A stretch of DNA of 40,231 bases from Flavobacteriaceae bacterium (GTDB taxonomy: Bacteria > Bacteroidota > Bacteroidia > Flavobacteriales > Flavobacteriaceae), in the NCBI GenBank assembly GCA_027490305.1, contig JAIXYI010000070.1, positions 1 to 40,231 of the forward strand, given 5' to 3'. Each line of letters begins with the position of its first letter. Positions within the stretch are counted from its first letter, which is position 1. The notes under the pieces were generated by a model. The model searched no databases. It had not been told where the DNA came from and saw only the letters and a list, made by a program, of their open reading frames with translations. Positions 36,147 to 40,231 of the stretch are shown here, piece after piece. The position numbers and the translations under genes were made by a program.

Positions 36147-37216
36147 TTTTTTTTTTCTCCGTCAAACGTGACCGAGGCAAGTTGCATAAGGCAAAGTTCT
36201 ACCAGCAGGCGCTGGTTTTGTGAGGTTTTGTATTTGAGATCGCAGTCGTTGGCGATATCGATGAAGGTCAGCCAGGTGCGCGCATCGGCTTTCTGGCATT
36301 GATTCGCATAAAGTCGTTGGGCCGCTTCCCCCGCTTCGAGTAACGGAAGGGTAGAAGGCGTCTGGCACACCAACAGGTCGCGGAAATGCGAGGCGAGTCC
36401 GGCGATGAAATGGTGCCCGTCAAACCCGCGCGCCAACACGTCGTTATAGGCGAGTAGCAGGTCGGGGATGCGGTTGGCCAGGATGAGGTCGGTGACCCGC
36501 ACATAGGTTTCGTAATCGAGTACGTTGAGGTTTTCCGCTACCGCCTGGCGCGTCAGGTGGTTGCCGCAATACGATACGACCCGGTCAAAGATCGAAAGGG
36601 CATCGCGCATCGCACCGTCTGCCTTTTGGGCGATAATGTGCAGCGCATCGTCTTCAAAGGTCACGCCCTGGCTTTGCGCCACATCCGCCAGGTGTTCTTT
36701 GGCGTCCTGCACGGTGATGCGGCGGAAGTCAAAAATCTGGCAGCGCGACAAGATCGTCGGTAGTATCTTATGCTTTTCCGTCGTCGCCAGGATAAAGATG
36801 GCATGTTTCGGCGGTTCCTCCAGCGTTTTAAGAAAGGCGTTGAAGGCGGCCGACGACAGCATGTGCACCTCGTCGATGATATACACTTTATATTGTCCGG
36901 TCTGCGGCGGGATGCGCACTTGGTCGATCAGGTTCCGGATGTCATCGACCGAGTTGTTCGACGCGGCGTCGAGTTCGAATACGTTGAAGGTGAAATCTTC
37001 GTTCGGATCGTCATACCCGGGTTGGTTGATCTTCCGGGCCAGGATCCGCGCGCAGGTGGTTTTCCCTACGCCCCGTGGACCCGTAAACAACAGGGCCGAA
37101 CCCAGGTGGTTGGTTTCGATGGCGTTCAGGAGGGTGTTCGTAATAGCCTGTTGTCCGACCACGTCCTTGAAGGTCTGCGGGCGGTATTTCCGGGCTGATA
37201 CGATGAACTGTTCCAT
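36131..37216 (-). CDS. dnaX: DNA polymerase III subunit gamma (zero-frame product of dnaX)
   Basis: This is the AAA+ clamp-loader ATPase. The start is the ATG at 37216 (MEQFIVSARKYRP); an in-frame TTG four codons upstream lies in the -7 box. Walker A GPRGVGKTT, Walker B IIDEVHML, sensor 1 ATTEKHK and the SRC arginine finger are intact, followed by the lid and collar domain. The zinc-binding cysteines of E. coli DnaX are absent, as I recall for Flavobacteria. The zero frame ends just after the A10 run (EKKKLTGI, stop), giving a 361-residue gamma-like protein. The tau part follows in the -1 frame. A sequencing or true one-base deletion in the A-run is the main alternative. Confidence 0.93.
   Translation of the reverse strand: MEQFIVSARKYRPQTFKDVVGQQAITNTLLNAIETNHLGSALLFTGPRGVGKTTCARILARKINQPGYDDPNEDFTFNVFELDAASNNSVDDIRNLIDQVRIPPQTGQYKVYIIDEVHMLSSAAFNAFLKTLEEPPKHAIFILATTEKHKILPTILSRCQIFDFRRITVQDAKEHLADVAQSQGVTFEDDALHIIAQKADGAMRDALSIFDRVVSYCGNHLTRQAVAENLNVLDYETYVRVTDLILANRIPDLLLAYNDVLARGFDGHHFIAGLASHFRDLLVCQTPSTLPLLEAGEAAQRLYANQCQKADARTWLTFIDIANDCDLKYKTSQNQRLLVELCLMQLASVTFDGEKKKLTGI
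36146..36156 (-). promoter_or_regulatory. slippery A10-G site of dnaX
   Basis: On the minus strand the codons are GGA GAA AAA AAA AAG TTG; the run is ten A followed by G and contains the classic A AAA AAG heptamer in the zero frame. A -1 shift here joins the AAA+ domain to the tau region without a stop. About 17 bases downstream a weak stem (CCGGC with GCTGG) is possible. Ribosomal frameshifting or polymerase slippage would both work. Confidence 0.65.
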
Positions 37217-37225
37217 AGTGCTCGG

Positions 37226-37233
37226 CAAATATA
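37226..37233 (-). promoter_or_regulatory. -7 box of dnaX
   Basis: TATATTTG on the minus strand lies 9-17 bases before the ATG at 37216, predicting a transcript that starts about 3 bases before the start codon (nearly leaderless). Confidence 0.5.
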
Positions 37234-37295
37234 ACGAATCGGTTACGGCGGAGAAAGAGGTGGGAAGGAGAGATGGGGGAAAGTTATCGACAATT

Positions 37296-37410
37296 GGGGG
37301 AATTAGCGAATTAGGTAATTAGCGAATGAGCGAATGGGAATTAGATAATTAGAAAATGAGATAATTAGAAAATGAGAAGGAGGTAACTAGCGAATAGGGA
37401 AATTAGTGAC
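37296..37410. repeat. degenerate octamer repeat tract
   Basis: Units such as ATTAGCGA, ATTAGGTA, ATGAGCGA, ATTAGATA and ATTAGAAA repeat with a period of about 8. The tract fills the gap between dnaX and the next genes; no gene is supported in 37234-37512. Confidence 0.75.
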
Positions 37411-37512
37411 GCGAGGCGATGGCCTACGGGCGAAGCAATTAGAGAATGGGAAGGGAGACAATTAGAGAATTAGACAATGGAGGAATAGCGTCTTAACAAG
37501 CCAATGGTAGCG

Positions 37513-37704
37513 CTATTGCTTGCGACCGCGCGGGTCGATGCCTGTGGCCTGCAGGTGGCTGTTCTCGAAATAGCGGAAAGCATAAGGAGTTCCCTTGCGG
37601 AAGATGCCCTGTTCATCACAACTGGCGTAGCGGAGTCCGACTGTGCGCGCCGTCAGCACTCCATCGCGCCCGATTTTCAGAAGTTGGGACGGCCGACGGT
37701 TCAT
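37513..37704 (-). CDS. small hypothetical protein coupled to the preceding gene
   Basis: The 63-residue frame begins at an ATG that overlaps the stop of the upstream gene (ATGA, 37701-37704), a sign of translational coupling. It contains [28 protein letters not shown] and a basic C-terminus ending DPRGRKQ. It is not recognised. The overlap and core-like codon use support it; the short length and lack of known family keep the call uncertain. It could also be a decayed extension of the upstream gene. Confidence 0.45.
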   Translation of the reverse strand: MNRRPSQLLKIGRDGVLTARTVGLRYASCDEQGIFRKGTPYAFRYFENSHLQATGIDPRGRKQ

Positions 37705-38024
37705 GCACCCTCTTGTTGTGGACGGTTTTCGCGCCCCCGGATGGTGAGTTCATGTAGCACCCGTGACGCGCTTTTTTCGCCCATTGAGAGGTCGCCGGCC
37801 ACAAAAACGCCGAGTTCGCCGTCATTGGACTTGATGCCATATACAGTTGCTTCATCACCTGGGTCGCTTTCGCCCTCGTAGCGGTAGATATGTACGATTT
37901 CAAATCCGTCAGGGTTGTTTTTGATGCGTTCCTCTTCGAGGTTGAAATCGGTGGTGAAACCTTTGTCGTTCAGCTCTTTCAATGCCGTTGAAACGGTGGC
38001 ATAATGATACATTTGCGAGTCCAT
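37701..38024 (-). CDS. small conserved protein labelled phosphoribosylpyrophosphate synthetase in Bacteroidetes
   Basis: The 107-residue protein has the pattern [52 protein letters not shown] and [16 protein letters not shown] recognise this as a short Bacteroidetes family that databases name phosphoribosylpyrophosphate synthetase. At about one third of the size of the real enzyme, and without its phosphoribosyl-pyrophosphate-binding loop, that name is not supported. It is soluble and may bind a nucleotide-like ligand, but its role is unknown. The tail after residue about 95 ([11 protein letters not shown]) looks non-conserved, and the gene overlaps the small downstream frame. Confidence 0.75.
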   Translation of the reverse strand: MDSQMYHYATVSTALKELNDKGFTTDFNLEEERIKNNPDGFEIVHIYRYEGESDPGDEATVYGIKSNDGELGVFVAGDLSMGEKSASRVLHELTIRGRENRPQQEGA

Positions 38025-38159
38025 GGGTATGTGAATTTGATACCGAAAGTTACCGCCTGACCAGGACGATTGGCTTATAGAATTTGGTGCAAGTGTTGCG
38101 TTTTGGCCGGTTTATAGTCCATAGCCGAGGGGCATGGTTCATGATTAATAAGTTGATAG

Positions 38160-38196
38160 GTCACTCAAAACTCAACACTCAAAACTCAACACTTGC
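38160..38196. repeat. short heptamer repeat tract before rnpB
   Basis: ACTCAAA, ACTCAAC, ACTCAAA, ACTCAAC repeat with period 7 directly upstream of the rnpB promoter box. Confidence 0.7.
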
Positions 38197-38206
38197 ATCA
38201 AAACCC

Positions 38207-38214
38207 TATCTTTG
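38207..38214 (+). promoter_or_regulatory. -7 box of rnpB
   Basis: TATCTTTG matches TAnnTTTG, and the predicted start falls at 38219-38221, exactly where the P1 helix of the RNA begins. Confidence 0.7.
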
Positions 38215-38218
38215 CCCC

Positions 38219-38518
38219 GCAGGCCGCCTTATCGCCAGCTTCGGCTGGAGGAAAGTCCGGACACCAAAGGGCAGCATAGCGGGTAACGCCCGTCGGCCCC
38301 GGCAACGGGGCAAGGACCAGTGCAACAGAAAGGATGTACAGTTCGGCTGTAGTGAAATCAGGTAAACTCTATGCGGTGAAACTCCAAGTATACCGGCGCT
38401 AAGGGCGGCCCGTCCGAGCCGGAGGGTAGGAGGATGGAGCGTTCGGGTAACCGCTCGCCTAGATAAATGATAGGGGCCCGAAAGGGTACAGAATCCGGCT
38501 TATAGGCCTGCTTTTTTT
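38219..38518 (+). ncRNA. rnpB: RNase P RNA, bacterial type A
   Basis: This is the catalytic RNA that, with RnpA, trims the 5' ends of tRNA precursors. Helix P1 forms between GCAGGCC (38219-38225) and GGCCTGC (38505-38511). The conserved core GAGGAAAGTCCGGACACC appears near the 5' end, and the 3' core AGATAAATGATAGGGG (38461-38476) and ACAGAATCCGGCTTA close the pseudoknot region. A T7 tract after P1 acts as terminator. The length of about 295 nt is shorter than E. coli (377 nt). Confidence 0.95.
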
Positions 38519-38575
38519 AGGAGTTAGGGGTTAGGAGATAGGAGTTGGTTATTGGTAGTTGGTCGTTGGACATGG
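38519..38575. repeat. degenerate heptamer repeat tract
   Basis: GGAGTTA, GGGGTTA, GGAGATA, GGAGTTG, then GTTATTG, GTAGTTG and GTCGTTG repeat with period 7 directly after the rnpB terminator. The units are the complement of those at 34965-35040. Confidence 0.75.
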
Positions 38576-38611
38576 GTTCCAGCGACTCAATCTTTTCTCT
38601 TCCTCAGTTCC

Positions 38612-39178
38612 TCAATTACTCCGTTCCTCTTCTTCCTCCGATTCAAATTCGAAGAACGAAAACACTGTACTCCCATACTTCCGGCTGAAGGAAAAATGTT
38701 CCAGGTGTTCAAGCGACGTTTGTTTGGAATGTTCGAGGATGAACATCCCTTCCGCCGACAGTAGTTCGTTTTCAAAAATGAGACGGTGGATTTTCTCGAA
38801 GTCGTCCTGGGCCAGGTCGTAAAACGGATCGGCGAAGATCACATCGTATTCAACACGGCTTTTTTCCAGGAATTTAAAGGCATCGCCCTGCACCACCTCA
38901 ATCGGCACATCCAGTTCGGTAGCCGTTTGCCGGATGAAACGTGTGCAGCCGGCGTTTTGGTCAACCGCCGTAATGCTTTCGGCACCGCGTGAGGCAAATT
39001 CGTAACTGACGCCCCCGGTGCCCGCAAAGAGGTCGAGTACGCGCAGGCCGGGAAAATCGTAATAATTGTTCAGGATATTGAACAAGGTCTCCCGGTTCAT
39101 GTCGGTTGTCGGCCGCACAGGAAGGTTTTTCGGCACATTGAGTCGTCGGCCACGGTATTTTCCGGAAATGATCCTCAT
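38612..39178 (-). CDS. rsmD: 16S rRNA (guanine(966)-N2)-methyltransferase
   Basis: This 188-residue SAM-dependent enzyme methylates G966 of 16S rRNA in the small ribosomal subunit. Visible features are the N-terminal MRIISGKYRGRRL, RPTTDMNRETLFNIL, the SAM-binding motif VLDLFAGTGGVSYEFASRGA and motif IV ADPFYD (the usual DPPY is here DPFY). It ends in an acidic tail (ESEEEEERSN). The start overlaps the stop of the DUF3822 gene by 4 bases (39175-39178), so the two are co-translated. Confidence 0.95.
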   Translation of the reverse strand: MRIISGKYRGRRLNVPKNLPVRPTTDMNRETLFNILNNYYDFPGLRVLDLFAGTGGVSYEFASRGAESITAVDQNAGCTRFIRQTATELDVPIEVVQGDAFKFLEKSRVEYDVIFADPFYDLAQDDFEKIHRLIFENELLSAEGMFILEHSKQTSLEHLEHFSFSRKYGSTVFSFFEFESEEEEERSN

Positions 39179-39993
39179 GCCTGGAAAACGATAAAATGAC
39201 GACGGGCGCCCGCGGCGTCCACGCCGGTTAGGTCAGACAGGGCAGAGGTTTCGAGCAATGATACATTCCGCACATAACGGTAGGCGATTGAAAACAGGGG
39301 AGAGGCATCGGTCACATCTCCCAATAACCGCAGCGGGAATTCCTCAGGGTTCAGCGATAACTGCTCGGCCGCGAACAAGAGGTAATACAGAAAATCTTCG
39401 GGAGAGACAAAATCAAATACGTTGTAAAACAGCAATTGTCCGTTCTGCACCACGACGATCTCAACCACAGCCTCTGAAAAGTGGGCGAAGACCTGTCGGC
39501 TGTAGTCGTTGCGTGACAAGTCCAACAACCGCGGCACCAGCACGCTGGCAGAATGGCGGTAGTCGAACGACTCAAACTGATCGAGCAGGTAGTTGTTGAT
39601 ATGGGCGTAGGGGATGTAGACATTCACCATGCCCTGTGGTTGTAATAGGTCATGGGCGAAGGTGTCGCTCGCGAACACCCGGGTGCCGTATTGTAGGTAG
39701 CCGGCGGCCGCTTCTTCGTCGAAGAGTGGTTCGGGCACGAAGGTATTCAGCGGATTATCGTGCAGTACCACCACCTCGTCATACGGACGTACCAACTCCG
39801 GATGGCGCACAAATGCGTCCCAATAATGGCCTTCCGTCTTCTCAGGCGATCCGATAGCCGCTGAGGCAGGAAAGTCGACCCGCTCGAAGGCGGTCACCCG
39901 TCGCGAAAGGGTATCGGTCACCGCAAACGAAAAACCGTCGTTGCCTACACGCAGCGCGAGTTTCCGGTACGTCTTGGTGGTAATGTCAGACAT
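39175..39993 (-). CDS. DUF3822 family protein
   Basis: The 272-residue protein is of the DUF3822 family, an actin/ASKHA-like fold of unknown function found in Bacteroidetes beside rsmD. Typical segments are YRKLALRVGNDGFSFAV at the N-terminus, VPEPLFDEEAAAGYL, QGMVNVYIPYAHINNYL, and HFSEAVVEIVVVQNGQLLFYN. Length is normal. A -7 box (TACCTTTG, 39998-40005 minus strand) predicts a transcript starting at or next to the ATG, so the mRNA may be leaderless. The next gene in the operon is rsmD, suggesting a link to ribosome biogenesis (inferred). Confidence 0.9.
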   Translation of the reverse strand: MSDITTKTYRKLALRVGNDGFSFAVTDTLSRRVTAFERVDFPASAAIGSPEKTEGHYWDAFVRHPELVRPYDEVVVLHDNPLNTFVPEPLFDEEAAAGYLQYGTRVFASDTFAHDLLQPQGMVNVYIPYAHINNYLLDQFESFDYRHSASVLVPRLLDLSRNDYSRQVFAHFSEAVVEIVVVQNGQLLFYNVFDFVSPEDFLYYLLFAAEQLSLNPEEFPLRLLGDVTDASPLFSIAYRYVRNVSLLETSALSDLTGVDAAGARRHFIVFQA

Positions 39994-39997
39994 GGGG

Positions 39998-40005
39998 CAA
40001 AGGTA
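39998..40005 (-). promoter_or_regulatory. -7 box of the DUF3822-rsmD operon
   Basis: TACCTTTG on the minus strand ends 5 bases before the ATG at 39993, so the mRNA probably starts at or within a few bases of the start codon. Confidence 0.5.
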
Positions 40006-40009
40006 GTAA

Positions 40010-40137
40010 AGTCGCAGTCACAGTCGCAGTCGCAGTTACAGTTTTTAGTCGTAGGTCCCGATCCCAGTGATATTTTTGAACTTCCAGTCTTCCCGACTTC
40101 CGAACTTCCGAACTTCCGAACTTCTCATCTTCCCAAC
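40010..40137. repeat. hexamer and octamer repeat tracts
   Basis: GTCGCA/GTCACA hexamers (about 40012-40042) are followed by GAACTTCC octamers (about 40076-40122). No gene is supported in 40006-40141. Confidence 0.75.
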
Positions 40138-40141
40138 TACA

Positions 40142-40231
40142 TTTAACAAAAGATGCGGTTTTCCCACACCTCCATTTCAGCGGGAACCCGTACCTTGGAA
40201 TTGGGGAGGGGCGGCTGCATCCCTTAACGAA
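40142..40231. repeat. second copy of the inverted-repeat element, cut by the window edge
   Basis: From TTTAACAAAAGATGCGGTTT onward this matches the 29029-29162 element at about 80 percent by eye over 90 bases without any insertion or deletion. The right end is beyond the window. The minus-strand frame FVKG...RPSP...GKTASFVK is open here too. Confidence 0.75.

Noticed and set aside
37504..37881. plus-strand reading frame of 125 codons
   Set aside because: It is antisense to the better supported minus-strand pair, with arginine/serine-rich shadow composition.

Overview
This window comes from a member of the Bacteroidota, most likely a Flavobacterium-like member of the Flavobacteriaceae. The evidence is type IX secretion system (T9SS) C-terminal sorting domains of two types, promoters with the Bacteroidetes -7 box TAnnTTTG (several with very short leaders), few Shine-Dalgarno sites, a DnaX that lacks the zinc-binding cysteines, and the tgt / LptF-G permease / EamA and rsmD / DUF3822 neighbourhoods. 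No database search was possible; family assignments are from recognition of the translated sequence.

Layout. 1-2480: end of a secreted S9 (DPP-IV type) peptidase, a small lipoprotein, and a convergent secreted protein of the kind often mislabelled asparagine synthetase B, separated by one bidirectional terminator. 2697-22889: a 20 kb block of surface and secreted proteins. It holds a 1543-residue T9SS protein, a tight four-gene operon (duplicated-domain lipoprotein, SdiA-regulated-type propeller, OprO/P-like porin, T9SS type A protein) and a 3357-residue multi-domain T9SS protein. The two giant proteins share a roughly 530-residue C-terminal module. 22955-28836, all on the minus strand: housekeeping genes dnaB, accA, an EamA transporter, an LptF/LptG-type permease and tgt.

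28837-31426 is a scrambled accessory patch: palindromic heptamer repeats, a 134-bp element with 27-bp inverted ends (a second copy is cut by the right window edge), an IS982-family insertion sequence that truncates an EcoRI-type adenine methyltransferase gene, and eleven head-to-tail 21-bp units. 31427-34760 carries small genes of unknown role. 35040-40231 holds dnaX, a small conserved gene pair, rnpB (RNase P RNA), rsmD and a DUF3822 gene, separated by degenerate 6-8-bp repeat tracts.

The most notable observations are: (1) dnaX is split by a one-base frame change exactly at an A10 run containing A AAA AAG, so the zero frame gives a short gamma-like protein and the -1 frame gives tau; (2) the tau linker is built from 37-residue tandem repeats whose DNA resembles the intergenic heptamer tracts; (3) the 21-bp array; (4) the small inverted-repeat element, whose two copies keep one reading frame open; (5) the four-gene surface operon with 12-bp direct repeats just upstream of a good promoter.
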